Shown in pieces: positions 1-7,823 of a stretch of DNA of 43,429 bases. Below the pieces are notes generated by a model that saw only the letters and a list, made by a program, of their open reading frames with translations, made no database searches and was not told the origin of the DNA. Each line of letters starts with the position of its first letter. The stretch's first letter is position 1. Origin of the DNA: Anoxybacillus pushchinoensis (lineage in GTDB: Bacteria; Bacillota; Bacilli; Bacillales; Anoxybacillaceae); NCBI RefSeq assembly GCF_900111795.1, contig NZ_FOJQ01000020.1, positions 1 to 43,429 on the forward strand, in the 5' to 3' direction. A program made the translations under genes and the position numbers.

Positions 1-226
1 AATGTTGACGAGGGTCAAAAGAAATGAACAAATGAACATGATCAGGCATAATTTCCATTGCTTTGATTTGTACATCATGTTCTTTGGCAACTTCTTCAAA
101 AATTTTTTTTAAATCTCGTTCAATATCTCCAACTAACACTTTTCTACGGTATTTTGGACAAAACACAATATGATATTGATTGAGATAAACAATCCCTTTT
201 TTATGGGTGTATTTTTCGTTTTCCAA
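1..226 (-). CDS. tnpA: IS200/IS605 family Y1 transposase TnpA, N-terminal part
   Basis: About 75 residues are visible before the window edge. They include the family-typical stretch QYHIVFCPKYRRKVL and the HUH motif seen as DHVHLFIS, which binds the catalytic metal in Y1 single-strand transposases. The catalytic tyrosine would lie further downstream, outside the window. The start is a TTG at 226-224, placed 6-7 bases after AGAGGTGA. The protein should excise and insert the element as single-stranded DNA. The gene runs away from the left end toward position 1, as expected. Whether it is complete cannot be seen. Confidence 0.85.
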   Translation of the reverse strand, partial: MENEKYTHKKGIVYLNQYHIVFCPKYRRKVLVGDIERDLKKIFEEVAKEHDVQIKAMEIMPDHVHLFISFDPRQH

Positions 227-352
227 AAACAATCACCTCTATACTAAATATACCATAAACAATAGATAAAATAAACACATCTAATAAATTTATCAAAAAA
301 ATACGCAATTCATCCCCTTGTCTAAAGGCAGGGGCTTTCTTGCGCTTCCCCC
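1..352 (-). mobile_element. IS200/IS605-type element, left end and start of tnpA (cut by window edge)
   Basis: This is the terminal part of an IS200/IS605-type insertion sequence that continues beyond position 1. It contains the start of a Y1 transposase gene and, outside it, a subterminal hairpin at 314-334 with the form CCCC-N-TGNCT-AA-AGNCA-GGGG. The element abuts a broken rarD-like gene. On the minus strand the chromosomal side ends TTTAC just before the junction at 352/353, which fits the known preference of IS608-type elements for inserting 3' of TTAC. There is no target duplication to look for in this family. The other end lies outside the window. Confidence 0.8.
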
Positions 353-628
353 GTAAATAAACCAATTAACGCTAATGAGTAGCGATGCAACGATTAAAGC
401 GATGGCACGCTTTTTTTCTCGCCATAACAATCGACATGTATGCAAAAATGTAGACCAATTTTTTTGAACGATCAACAACGCAATCATAAAAAAAAATGAA
501 GCAACAATACGATAAGATAAAATTTCCTTCGCCTCGATATGTTCGAGTAATTTCCAATACAAAGGCAATATTCCCCACAATACATAAGCGAGCAGGGCAT
601 AGATCGTGCCGAGTTTTTTATTTTCCAT
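353..628 (-). pseudogene. rarD: rarD-like EamA transporter, interrupted after 92 codons
   Basis: The 92 residues from the start codon match the N-terminus of RarD/EamA-type drug/metabolite transporters: MENKKLGTIYALLAYVLWG, an early Y-W-K-L-L stretch and several hydrophobic helices. The homology stops at WFIY, where the codons run directly into the IS200/IS605-type left end; the following residues to position 293 are element sequence. A complete RarD has about 300 residues and ten membrane helices, so this is a disrupted gene. A good ribosome site, GAAGGAG, precedes the ATG. It lies 21 bases behind the cation efflux gene and was probably its operon partner. The rest of the gene may survive beyond the element. 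Confidence 0.85.
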
Positions 629-649
629 TTTGCAGCTCCTTCCTTCATC

Positions 650-1513
650 TCAATCCTCATGCTCATACGGCTCGATATGCACATGAGCATAAACAACGCC
701 ATATTTTTGTTCAAGCAAACGCTCAACTTGATCCGCAATGTCGTGACTTGTTACAACATTTAAATGCGGGGCGACACAAATAATAACGTCTATAACAACA
801 TCATTGCCATACATTCTCCCCTTAATATCTACCACCTGATCCACGCCGTTAATATGCTCAATGTCCTGTTTATACTTTTGTAGCGTTTTGTCATCAAACC
901 CATCCGTCAACATATGAGACGCCTCTTTAAAAATGCCCCATGCGGTCTTGCAAATGATAAATCCAATAACAAAAGCGGTGACAGGGTCAAGCCAACGCAT
1001 GTGTAACTGGGCACCTATCACACCAACAATGGTTCCTACACTAACAAGTACATCGGACAAATGATCTTTGGCAGCAGCGGCAAGCGCTTGGCTATTTGTG
1101 ACGATAGCTAAACGCTTATTGAACATATATACAGCAAACATAAATACGGCTGAAGCGCCAGCCGTCCATACTGCTACTAAATCCGGCTTTACATACTCCC
1201 CTTCCTTCAACGTTTGCACCGCATTTACTAATACGTCTAATCCGATAGACATCATAATAAACGCTGCGATTAAAGAAGAAATATGTTCTGCACGCGAATG
1301 GCCATACGGATGGTTATCATCACGAGGTTTTTTTGCGATGAGTAATCCAATTAAAATGGCGGTAGAAGCAAGAATATCAGTAAAATTATTCCATCCATCT
1401 GCTTTTAATGCTTCAGAACTTGACATATATCCGACGTACAACTTAGTTAAAGATAAAACAATATAAGCACCAATGCTTACCCATGCCCCTATCTCAGGCT
1501 TCATTTGTGTCAT
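650..1513 (-). CDS. Cation diffusion facilitator, probable manganese(II) efflux
   Basis: Membrane antiporter of the cation diffusion facilitator family, exporting divalent metal in exchange for protons. It has about six membrane helices, then a soluble C-terminal domain ending in a histidine-rich tail (HVHIEPYEHED). The second-helix site reads N42-x3-D46 in ADGWNNFTDI, and the fifth-helix site reads DHLSD, that is D-x3-D rather than the H-x3-D of zinc/cadmium members. This pattern is typical of manganese exporters such as MntE and the MneP/MneS pair of B. subtilis, so manganese is the inferred substrate. Length (287 residues) is usual. The ATG at 1513 was chosen because GGTGGAG lies just upstream; an upstream TTG at 1534 or an ATG at 1504 are alternatives. 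The truncated rarD follows closely. Confidence 0.85.
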   Translation of the reverse strand: MTQMKPEIGAWVSIGAYIVLSLTKLYVGYMSSSEALKADGWNNFTDILASTAILIGLLIAKKPRDDNHPYGHSRAEHISSLIAAFIMMSIGLDVLVNAVQTLKEGEYVKPDLVAVWTAGASAVFMFAVYMFNKRLAIVTNSQALAAAAKDHLSDVLVSVGTIVGVIGAQLHMRWLDPVTAFVIGFIICKTAWGIFKEASHMLTDGFDDKTLQKYKQDIEHINGVDQVVDIKGRMYGNDVVIDVIICVAPHLNVVTSHDIADQVERLLEQKYGVVYAHVHIEPYEHED

Positions 1514-1741
1514 ATGCTCCACCAAACTTCTCAATCATTTTTGCGTTAACATTGTACCAAGCGTACATCGTGTGGGTCTATAGCAACAAAATTGGTTCAT
1601 TGAAGAACAATAGCAAATATGCAATAACATTGCCCTTGACCAATTTTATTATTGACGGCCGATCCGTATATATGATAGATTGTTTAGTGTTTCATCACTC
1701 TACCAATTTATCAAACTAAAGTATTTATGGGGGTCACGATT

Positions 1742-3052
1742 ATGAACGCTGTTATCGCCTCAGTACTCGTCATGCTTATTCTTAGCTTAATGCGAATGAA
1801 CGTTGTGCTTTCTTTATTAATTGCATCGTTAGTAGGAGGATGGCTCGGCAAGCTCGGCCTTTCTAAAACGGTGGAAGTGTTTTCAGAAGGATTAGGAAAT
1901 AGCGCCGAAGTAGCGTTAAGTTATGCGTTGTTAGGCGGCTTTGCCGTCGCTATTTCGAAAACTGGCTTACCGAACGCTATAGTTCATATCATTATAAAAA
2001 CGGTTGGAAGACAAGGGGAAGGAAAAAGAAAACAATATTCCAAAGCGCTTGTTCTTCTCGTTATTTTACTCATGTCCTGTTTTTCACAAAACTTAATTCC
2101 AATTCATATTGCGTTTATTCCTATTTTGATTCCGTCACTTTTGCACGTCTTAAATGAACTACATGTGGATCGTCGGTTAGTCGCATCAATCATTACATTT
2201 GGTTTAATTACCCCATATATGTGGTTACCTACTGGATTTGGGGCGATCTTTCATGATATTGTGCAAACAAATATGGCTCAAGGTGGCCTAGTCGTTACAA
2301 AATCAGATATTCCAAAGGCGATGTTTTTACCTTCACTCGGAATGATTACTGGTTTACTTATCGCTTTGTTCACGTATCGAAAACCGCGTGTATATAAACA
2401 AGTAAACCTAGAAAGTGAAGACACGCAATCGTTTCAACAACGTGAGGTGTGGTTTGCGATCGTCGCTGTCATGGTCGCCTTAACTGTTCAACTTCTGCTC
2501 GATTCCATGATTTTTGGCGCATTCGCAGGAATCGTCGTCATCTACTTCAGTGGATGTATTCGTTTAGCAGAAAGCGATCGTTTATTAACAGACGGAATGC
2601 GCATGATGGCATTTATTGGATTTGTTATGTTAAGCGCCTCAGGTTTTGCTAACGTATTAAAACAAACCGGGCATATTGAGAAACTTGTTGAACAAGCAGC
2701 TTCTCTTATTGGGCATAACATGGCGCTTGGTGCATTACTTATGTTAATTGTCGGGCTGCTCATTACGATGGGAATCGGGTCTTCATTTTCTACCGTCCCA
2801 ATTATCGCAACCATTTTTGTTCCGCTTTGTATGAAGCTTGGACTTAGCCCAATGGCAACCATTGCGATTATTGGCGCGGCTGGCGCGCTTGGTGATGCAG
2901 GGTCACCTGCCTCAGATAGCACACTCGGTCCAACATCCGGTTTAAATGTTGATGGTCAACATCACCATATTTGGGATACATGCGTTCCAACATTTATTCA
3001 CTACAATATTCCCGTTATTATTTTCGCATGGATCGCAGCCATCGTACTATAA
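1742..3052 (+). CDS. Na+/H+ antiporter family protein, YuiF-like
   Basis: Integral membrane protein of 436 residues with about eleven to twelve hydrophobic helices. It resembles the YuiF type of Na+/H+ antiporter family proteins (ArsB/NhaC-like superfamily). Recognisable parts are the N-terminal segment MNAVIASVLVMLILSLMRMN and the conserved stretch GDAGSPASDSTLGPTSGLNVDGQ near the C-terminus, where polar residues sit in a re-entrant region. The true substrate is uncertain; members have been linked both to sodium and to amino acid transport. The ATG at 1742 has GGGGGT seven bases upstream, whereas the in-frame ATG at 1727 overlaps that site. A strong terminator follows the stop. The gene is monocistronic and divergent from the efflux gene. 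Confidence 0.8.
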   Translation: MNAVIASVLVMLILSLMRMNVVLSLLIASLVGGWLGKLGLSKTVEVFSEGLGNSAEVALSYALLGGFAVAISKTGLPNAIVHIIIKTVGRQGEGKRKQYSKALVLLVILLMSCFSQNLIPIHIAFIPILIPSLLHVLNELHVDRRLVASIITFGLITPYMWLPTGFGAIFHDIVQTNMAQGGLVVTKSDIPKAMFLPSLGMITGLLIALFTYRKPRVYKQVNLESEDTQSFQQREVWFAIVAVMVALTVQLLLDSMIFGAFAGIVVIYFSGCIRLAESDRLLTDGMRMMAFIGFVMLSASGFANVLKQTGHIEKLVEQAASLIGHNMALGALLMLIVGLLITMGIGSSFSTVPIIATIFVPLCMKLGLSPMATIAIIGAAGALGDAGSPASDSTLGPTSGLNVDGQHHHIWDTCVPTFIHYNIPVIIFAWIAAIVL

Positions 3053-3057
3053 ATATA

Positions 3058-3088
3058 AAGGAGCTACTTTCACGGTAGCTCCTTTTTT
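3058..3088 (+). terminator. Rho-independent terminator after yuiF-like gene
   Basis: A perfect 10-base stem (3058-3067 with 3075-3084) is followed by a run of T, starting six bases after the stop codon. Confidence 0.9.
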
Positions 3089-3195
3089 GTCGAAACATTT
3101 TCGCGCATTCCGACATTTTTTTCAAAAGAAATATGTTAACGTATTGTAAAGTATATTTCAATTTCGTAAATATGCACAGAGGAGGGATTGAAACG

Positions 3196-3465
3196 ATGAT
3201 TTCACAATTTATCGGTCAAACAGAGGCAGCGATGCTCCACTTTTCCAGCTCACTATTGGCAGAGATCGAATTAAAAATTAAGAAAAAACAAATTATTTCA
3301 CAACATCAAGCAATAAAATATGCGAAACGCCAAATTGAATTATTTGTAAAGCAACTACATTTGCGTAAAGGGCTAACTGCTGTATATCAATCTGAATTAT
3401 ATATTTACGTATCCAAAAAACTGGCTCACCTATTTAAACGATATCGTATTCTCCACTGTTTATAG
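3196..3465 (+). CDS. Small basic hypothetical protein (89 residues)
   Basis: Not recognised. The product is rich in Lys, Gln and Ile, with no membrane segment, no cysteine pairs and a predicted mostly helical middle (AEIELKIKKKQIISQHQAIKYAKRQIELFVKQ). The start at 3196 is set by a very strong ribosome site, GGAGGG, nine bases upstream; in-frame codons before it are not preceded by such a site. The stop codon lies two bases from the stop of the convergent carboxypeptidase gene, with no terminator between, so the two transcripts must overlap. It is a real gene on the strength of its ribosome site and clean frame, but function cannot be given. Confidence 0.65.
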   Translation: MISQFIGQTEAAMLHFSSSLLAEIELKIKKKQIISQHQAIKYAKRQIELFVKQLHLRKGLTAVYQSELYIYVSKKLAHLFKRYRILHCL

Positions 3466-3467
3466 TC

Positions 3468-4274
3468 TCATATTTTCTTTACGATTTGAAAGTATTCCTC
3501 TAGCGTAATTTGTTTCTCATAAATTACTTTGGCAGCTTTTTCACCGACATAACGCAAATGCCAAGGCTCATACTGGTATTTTGTTATATGTTCTTTTCCT
3601 TTTGGGTAGCGAATAATGAAACCAAATTCATGCGCGTGCTCAGCTACCCATTTTCCTTCTAATGTGTCACCAAATGCAGGTGTTATCGCATATTGAACGC
3701 TTGGACTTGTAATATCGATCGCTAATCCTGTTTGATGTTCACTTCTTCCAGGCATCGCAACAGCAACGACGGCCTTTTCTTCTCCTAATCGTTGAACTTC
3801 AGAGGAGAACAATTGTTGTTGCCGTTCATACGAACGATAACCCGACACTGCATACAACATGATTTGCTGTTTTTTTGCTGCTGTAAACATTGCTTCTAAC
3901 GCCTTGGCCGCTTCTGCGCGCATATAACGTTTTTCGACATTTGTCTCTTTAAACGTAAACGGAACATTCGGAATGACTAAGTCAGCTGGTTTATAGTCGG
4001 ATGGCAATTGTTGCTCCTTATTTACTAGGACTAATATGTTGTCCGGATTAGTAATGACTTTTATCCCATTTTGCACTTCAATCTGGTTCCAAAACCGTTC
4101 TTCAAGTACGAGCTCCTCTTGTTCCTCCGCTTCAGAAGACGGCGCTGGCGTTTCAGACGATCGTGCCGGCTGTTCGACTTGTATAGGGGGACTAGGTTTT
4201 TGTTCTTGCTCATACAATCCAGACGATTGACAGCCACTAACGACCATAACAAAACAATATAACCATTTTTTCAT
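3468..4274 (-). CDS. yodJ: D-alanyl-D-alanine carboxypeptidase lipoprotein, VanY/YodJ type
   Basis: Peptidoglycan-trimming enzyme of the zinc-dependent VanY/DdlB-like carboxypeptidase family that removes terminal D-Ala from muropeptides outside the membrane. It starts with a lipoprotein signal, MKKWLYCFVMVVSGC, where VSGC is the lipobox. A Glu/Pro/Ser-rich linker follows. The catalytic domain shows SGYRSYERQ, SEHQTGLAIDI (zinc His and Asp) and EPWHLRYVG (catalytic Glu and zinc His). All metal and catalytic residues are present. The ATG at 4274 follows GAGGGAGAAAGAG; the open frame extends upstream without a better start. It lies just downstream of deoD, as yodJ does in B. subtilis, so the symbol is supported by both sequence and order. 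Confidence 0.9.
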   Translation of the reverse strand: MKKWLYCFVMVVSGCQSSGLYEQEQKPSPPIQVEQPARSSETPAPSSEAEEQEELVLEERFWNQIEVQNGIKVITNPDNILVLVNKEQQLPSDYKPADLVIPNVPFTFKETNVEKRYMRAEAAKALEAMFTAAKKQQIMLYAVSGYRSYERQQQLFSSEVQRLGEEKAVVAVAMPGRSEHQTGLAIDITSPSVQYAITPAFGDTLEGKWVAEHAHEFGFIIRYPKGKEHITKYQYEPWHLRYVGEKAAKVIYEKQITLEEYFQIVKKI

Positions 4275-4296
4275 CTCTTTCTCCCTCACGAATGGA

Positions 4297-4333
4297 AGAA
4301 AGCTCCGCGGAAAGTAATCCACAGGAGCTTTCT
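4297..4333 (-). terminator. Inverted repeat after deoD
   Basis: Ten-base perfect arms (4297-4306 and 4324-4333) separated by 17 bases lie just after the deoD stop and upstream of yodJ. The T-run is weak, so this may be a leaky terminator letting some transcription into yodJ. Confidence 0.55.
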
Positions 4334-4343
4334 AATTATTTAC

Positions 4344-5048
4344 TTATTGACGGATAGCCGTTTCAAGCGCAACCTCAATCATTTCATTGAACGTCGTTTG
4401 TCGTTCTTCAGCCGTTGTCTCTTCTCCTGTTAAAATGTGATCACTTACCGTTAATACTGACAACGCTTTGCGACCGAATTTAGCAGCTAGAGTGTAAAGC
4501 GCTGTCGTTTCCATTTCTACCGCTAACACGCCGTAACGGGCTAGCTTTTCAAATTGCGCATTTTCATTATAAAACATGTCGGCTGTAAAGACACTTCCAA
4601 CTTTTAGTTGCAATCCTTTTTCTTTTCCAATTTCATATGCTGTTTTCAGCAAGTCAAAGTTAGCTGTTGGGGCATAATCAATGCCTCCGAATGTCATACG
4701 ATTCATTTGAGAATCGGTTGAAGATGCCATCGCTAAAATGACATCACGAACTTTGACATCTTTCTGGATCGCCCCACATGTTCCAACGCGAATTAATGTT
4801 TGAACGTTGTAGCTTTGCATCAGTTCAGTAATATAGATAGAGATGGACGGAACCCCCATCCCTGTTCCTTGAACGGAAATACGATGCCCTTTATATGTAC
4901 CGGTAAATCCGAGCATTCCGCGAACTTGGTTATAGCAAGTCGCCCCTTCTAAAAACGTTTCAGCAATATATTTTGCGCGAAGCGGATCCCCTGGAAGCAA
5001 AATTTTATCCGCGATGTCATGTTCTTTTGCACCAATATGAACACTCAT
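4344..5048 (-). CDS. deoD: Purine nucleoside phosphorylase, DeoD type
   Basis: Cytoplasmic hexameric phosphorylase that splits purine (deoxy)nucleosides with phosphate, in purine salvage. The 234 residues match the usual length. Visible family features are [20 protein letters not shown] (phosphate-binding Gly region), [23 protein letters not shown] (substrate-binding Glu and Met) and [16 protein letters not shown] with the catalytic Asp. The ribosome site AAGGAGG lies seven bases upstream of ATG. Gene order with yodJ downstream and yodL upstream matches B. subtilis. Confidence 0.97.
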   Translation of the reverse strand: MSVHIGAKEHDIADKILLPGDPLRAKYIAETFLEGATCYNQVRGMLGFTGTYKGHRISVQGTGMGVPSISIYITELMQSYNVQTLIRVGTCGAIQKDVKVRDVILAMASSTDSQMNRMTFGGIDYAPTANFDLLKTAYEIGKEKGLQLKVGSVFTADMFYNENAQFEKLARYGVLAVEMETTALYTLAAKFGRKALSVLTVSDHILTGEETTAEERQTTFNEMIEVALETAIRQ

Positions 5049-5133
5049 TTTTTTATCCTCCTTCTTCTGTCCATTCTTGCATATATACTATACCACAATC
5101 CTATGTTTCTCTAAAGTGTTGTTTTTCATGTAC

Positions 5134-5155
5134 AAAAAAAGAGGGGAGCCCCCTC
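5134..5155 (-). terminator. Terminator of the 5154-5516 membrane protein gene
   Basis: Stem GAGGGG/CCCCTC with a three-base loop (5141-5155 in plus coordinates). On the minus strand it is followed by seven T. It overlaps the last codon of the gene it serves. Confidence 0.85.
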
Positions 5156-5516
5156 AAGACATTTTCCGGAAATACTTCGGCTTCACGTATAAAACTTTTT
5201 TATCTTCACTGACAACATATTTTTTCTTTGCTTGCTCATAATGTTCATACATGAGGTAGCAAACAACGTAAATTGGCAACATCGCTTCTAAAGAAGCTAA
5301 ATAAATGAGGTAAAATGGGTGCTCGCTTGTTTCAAACATTCCACTAAACACATAGTAAGCGCTTGCAATAACAACGTTAGTTATACTAATATTAGCGAAA
5401 TGAAGAAGGAAAATTTTTCTTCTCCGTCCAACGAGCCGCTCTAGCTCAAATTTAATAAACAATGAACAGAAAATCGCAATAACCCCGATGACCGCAGAAA
5501 CAGTGAATGCAAACAT
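5154..5516 (-). CDS. Hypothetical small membrane protein (120 residues)
   Basis: Not recognised. The product has about four hydrophobic segments: residues 1-22, 37-57, 66-88 and a shorter one between. The C-terminal tail is short and positively charged (YEQAKKKYVVSEDKKVLYVKPKYFRKMS), so both ends probably depend on the inside-positive rule. GGTGGGATG precedes the ATG as a ribosome site. It stands between deoD and yodL, with its own terminator, so it is probably transcribed alone. No catalytic motif is visible. Confidence 0.65.
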   Translation of the reverse strand: MFAFTVSAVIGVIAIFCSLFIKFELERLVGRRRKIFLLHFANISITNVVIASAYYVFSGMFETSEHPFYLIYLASLEAMLPIYVVCYLMYEHYEQAKKKYVVSEDKKVLYVKPKYFRKMS

Positions 5517-5595
5517 TGCTCATCCCACCTCATATGTATATTTTTTGCCATCTTGTCGATGTTAATAAGTAACTTGATGTAAAGGAGGGTTCCAA

Positions 5596-5721
5596 TTGGG
5601 AAAAAAACACCGCAATCGTATTAATAGCCCGAAGAAGAACAATCATGTTCCAAAAGAAATACTGACCGCCGAAGCTGAAGCACACGATAAAGAGTATAGT
5701 GCAGAAGAGCGAAAAAAATAA
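5596..5721 (+). CDS. Small charged protein of unknown function (41 residues)
   Basis: Not recognised for certain. It starts at a TTG that is preceded by a near-perfect ribosome site, AAAGGAGG, at the right spacing. It encodes a hydrophilic peptide beginning LGKKHRNRINSPKKNN and ending EYSAEERKK. A basic N-terminal half and an acidic/Lys C-terminal half with no hydrophobic segment resemble the many small spore or stress proteins of Bacillus, but no family is claimed. A strong terminator begins two bases after the stop, which supports a genuine short transcription unit. Confidence 0.7.
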   Translation: MGKKHRNRINSPKKNNHVPKEILTAEAEAHDKEYSAEERKK

Positions 5722-5722
5722 T

Positions 5723-5750
5723 CCCCTTGTTTGCACAAGGGGAATTTTTT
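5723..5750 (+). terminator. Terminator after the 41-residue gene
   Basis: Perfect eight-base stem CCCCTTGT/ACAAGGGG with a four-base loop, followed by AATTTTTT. Confidence 0.92.
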
Positions 5751-5822
5751 ATCATACTCTAACCTTGTGCTAATTGTCTATATACAATATAGCACAATTT
5801 TGTGAACATTTAAAGACATTTT

Positions 5823-6143
5823 TTATCGTACATGCATACGGTGAATACGCTCCCATCCATCTGGGCTTAAGCGATAAAAAAATTGTCCATATCTTCCTTC
5901 GTCAATGAGCAAGATGTCGCCTGTCCCTACATAGCGTGCATCATAATCTTTCGGCACTAGATCAGGAACGTTAAATATTCGATAAACTTCTGCTAATACG
6001 TCATCGTGATCTTCTCCGTTTACTGTTAAGCGATATACTTGCCGATACCCTTTTATTTGACCAAATTGTGGAGTTTGAAAAAGCGTTACATCGTAACATT
6101 GCGTTGATTTTAATATTTTCTCCATAAACATCCGAATCACCAA
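5823..6143 (-). CDS. yodL: YodL-like protein
   Basis: About 106 residues with the YodL-type core: YDVTLFQTPQFGQIKGYRQVYRL, then ELAEVYRIFN-like and a C-terminal part DVLLIDEGRYGQFFYRLSPDGWERIH in related form. In B. subtilis YodL is a small sporulation-time protein reported to affect cell width through MreB/Mbl; that role is transferred by family only. GGGAGTGG lies shortly upstream of a TTG (6143) and a GTG (6140), so one of these non-ATG codons is the likely start; ATGs at codons 5 and 7 have no site of their own. Position two genes upstream of deoD matches B. subtilis order. Confidence 0.8.
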   Translation of the reverse strand: MVIRMFMEKILKSTQCYDVTLFQTPQFGQIKGYRQVYRLTVNGEDHDDVLAEVYRIFNVPDLVPKDYDARYVGTGDILLIDEGRYGQFFYRLSPDGWERIHRMHVR

Positions 6144-6256
6144 TATCCACTCCCTTTTTTCTTTTTGTAACTATTAGCGATTCGTTTTGTCGATTCCTTT
6201 TTCATTTTTTTACTATTTTTGTCGAATATATATAAAATTCCGACATAATTATACAT

Positions 6257-6285
6257 AAAAAAGACCGGGGGCTCCCAGTCTTTTT
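6257..6285 (-). terminator. Terminator of spo0M
   Basis: Imperfect stem AAAGAC/GTCTTT with an inner GGG/CCC pairing. On the minus strand it is followed by a T-run, and it overlaps the spo0M stop codon. Confidence 0.8.
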
Positions 6286-7054
6286 AAGCGTATCGTCGAA
6301 TGAGTGAAGCAAGATCTGTTTGTAATGTTTGGATGTGCTGTTCATTAATCGTCACGCGAATGAACGTCTCATCTAAATCGAGTGCTTCCGCAAACAATCC
6401 AGCCAGCCCTCGCGCACGTCGATCCACTTGAATAAGCAATTCAAACACATTTGCCCCTTGGGCAAAAAAAATGATTTCCACTTCATCAAGCTTCCCATGA
6501 AATTCTCCTCGAACTGGTACAAACTCAAACTCTTGAACAAAAGGAAGTCGCTTACGAATACGATAAGGAGCTTCTTTACATTCGGCTTCTTTCAATCGGA
6601 ATCCTAAGTTTTTCATCACTTGAAATACCGCATTCATCACTCGGTTAGGTTGAACACGAATATAATCTTCGTCCATTGGGTCAATCGCATTTTTTATGTC
6701 AAGTCCCGTGTGCAACCATACTCTTGCTTTTCCAACTGTGATCGGTGTATCAAGCGGAAGAGAAAAAGAAAACGGAAACTCTTTCTTTTCTCCGGCACGA
6801 ATGACAAAGGACTGAGCGATTTTCCACTTTTCAATAATTGCATGTTTCGTCACTTTTCGATCATCGACTTCCTTCGTATATGTGGCACAAAGGGATAAAT
6901 ATATATCATCAATCTGTTGATCTATGCTCCCACCTGTCACCTCAACGATTCCTATCATACGTTCACCAAGCGATAATTGTGACTCATACAATTTTGTATC
7001 TACCTTCGCTGCACCAATTCCAATACTTGCTAACAGTTTGTTGAATAAGCCCAT
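6284..7054 (-). CDS. spo0M: Sporulation-control protein Spo0M (arrestin-like)
   Basis: Soluble protein of 256 residues with the Spo0M fold, two arrestin-like beta-sandwich domains. Matching parts are MGLFNKLLASIGIGAAKVDT at the N-terminus, the GGSIDQQIDDIYLSL strand pair, and KKEFPFSFSLPLDTPIT near residue 90. Spo0M affects the onset of sporulation in B. subtilis; its biochemical activity is not settled. A ribosome site GAGGAGG precedes the ATG. The length is that of the family. A terminator overlaps its end, so it appears monocistronic. Confidence 0.93.
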   Translation of the reverse strand: MGLFNKLLASIGIGAAKVDTKLYESQLSLGERMIGIVEVTGGSIDQQIDDIYLSLCATYTKEVDDRKVTKHAIIEKWKIAQSFVIRAGEKKEFPFSFSLPLDTPITVGKARVWLHTGLDIKNAIDPMDEDYIRVQPNRVMNAVFQVMKNLGFRLKEAECKEAPYRIRKRLPFVQEFEFVPVRGEFHGKLDEVEIIFFAQGANVFELLIQVDRRARGLAGLFAEALDLDETFIRVTINEQHIQTLQTDLASLIRRYA

Positions 7055-7110
7055 AAAAATAGCCTCCTCTTATTTTTCATTTCCTATATGTATGTTATAA
7101 CATTTCAAAT

Positions 7111-7138
7111 AAAAAACGACGGAACGACCGCCGTTTTA
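7111..7138 (-). terminator. Terminator of yozD
   Basis: Eight-base stem (AACGACGG/CCGCCGTT, one wobble pair). On the minus strand it is followed by six T. It overlaps the stop codon. Confidence 0.85.
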
Positions 7139-7309
7139 TTCATCAACCATTTCCTCGTCAATAATACATTTTTCAATTAAATAATCAAACATAATATCTG
7201 CTATTTCTTCAATTTCGCATTCCGTCGGAACAAAGCCCCTTCGAACAAGTTCATTGTAAAAGAACTCTGCAATTTCTTCCGTATCGATAACCACTTCAAT
7301 TTCTTTCAC
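7136..7309 (-). CDS. yozD: YozD-like small acidic protein (57 residues)
   Basis: A short gene with GTG start and ribosome site AAAGGGGG eight bases upstream. The product is strongly acidic: it opens VKEIEVVIDTEEIAEFFYNE and ends in CIIDEEMVDE. It has the layout of the YozD family, about 58 residues, known only by sequence. In B. subtilis yozD also lies near yodL and deoD, which supports the assignment. No function is known. A terminator overlaps the stop codon, so it is a self-contained unit. Confidence 0.75.
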   Translation of the reverse strand: MKEIEVVIDTEEIAEFFYNELVRRGFVPTECEIEEIADIMFDYLIEKCIIDEEMVDE

Positions 7310-7429
7310 AATATCGCCCCCTTTGTATTATGTTATGAGAAAATCATTCACTTATGTCATCCGTTTTTTATGTATATTTGCCGTTATATACACATACGTT
7401 GAAAGTAAAAAGAAACGGAGGACAAGCTT

Positions 7430-7540
7430 ATGGATGAACGAATCGATCGATGGATGGAAACAATAACGAATACATTATTTTATAGCATCATCTTTTTTTG
7501 CGTTCCTTATTTCATGTATGTGGTATGGAAATATTTATAA
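7430..7540 (+). CDS. Single-span membrane miniprotein (36 residues)
   Basis: The ATG is preceded by ACGGAGGA at good spacing. The product begins MDERIDRWMETITNTL and continues with one hydrophobic helix of about 18 residues (YSIIFFCVPYFMYVVW), then a short basic end. Such single-span miniproteins are common in Bacillaceae and often modulate membrane partners, but nothing here indicates which. It lies in the gap between two minus-strand genes and its stop is three bases from the convergent gene's stop. Confidence 0.65.
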   Translation: MDERIDRWMETITNTLFYSIIFFCVPYFMYVVWKYL

Positions 7541-7543
7541 TTT

Positions 7544-7738
7544 TTATTCGCGTCGTTTCCGCTTTGTAAACTTTTTAAGCTGCTCGACAATTTGCTCCAT
7601 CATTTGCTTATACTGTTCATCGCCAAATCGTTCGTACAGCCATTTATAGTCGTTATAAATATCTAATAACCCATCAATAATCTCTCGTTCTTCTTGTTTC
7701 CGACGCAGACGCTCATTTTCAAATTTCCTTGATATCAC
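7544..7738 (-). CDS. Small coiled-coil-like hypothetical protein (64 residues)
   Basis: Not recognised. Charged helical peptide with a basic beginning (ISRKFENERLRRKQEERE), a central YNDYKWLYERFGDEQYKQMMEQI and a basic end KKFTKRKRRE. Heptad-like spacing suggests a short coiled coil. The start is a GTG at 7738, eight bases after GGAGTG. It lies downstream of bioB's terminator region but is read in the same direction, with its own upstream space. Confidence 0.6.
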   Translation of the reverse strand: MISRKFENERLRRKQEEREIIDGLLDIYNDYKWLYERFGDEQYKQMMEQIVEQLKKFTKRKRRE

Positions 7739-7792
7739 ATGAATGTCACTCCAATGTTAAACATGATGATTAGTAATAGTATATGTACATAT

Positions 7793-7823
7793 AAAAAAGC
7801 CGACACACAACGTCGGCTTTTTT
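7793..7823. terminator. Bidirectional terminator at the end of bioB
   Basis: Stem GCCGAC/GTCGGC with A-run before and T-run after, overlapping the bioB stop codon. Confidence 0.88.

Noticed and set aside
1640-1690. Sigma-A promoter for the antiporter gene
   Set aside because: TTGACC and TTGACG occur, but no -10 box stands at a 16-18 base distance that I could trust.
2542-2922. 126-codon minus-strand frame in the antiporter gene
   Set aside because: Mirror of a membrane protein gene; no start signal.
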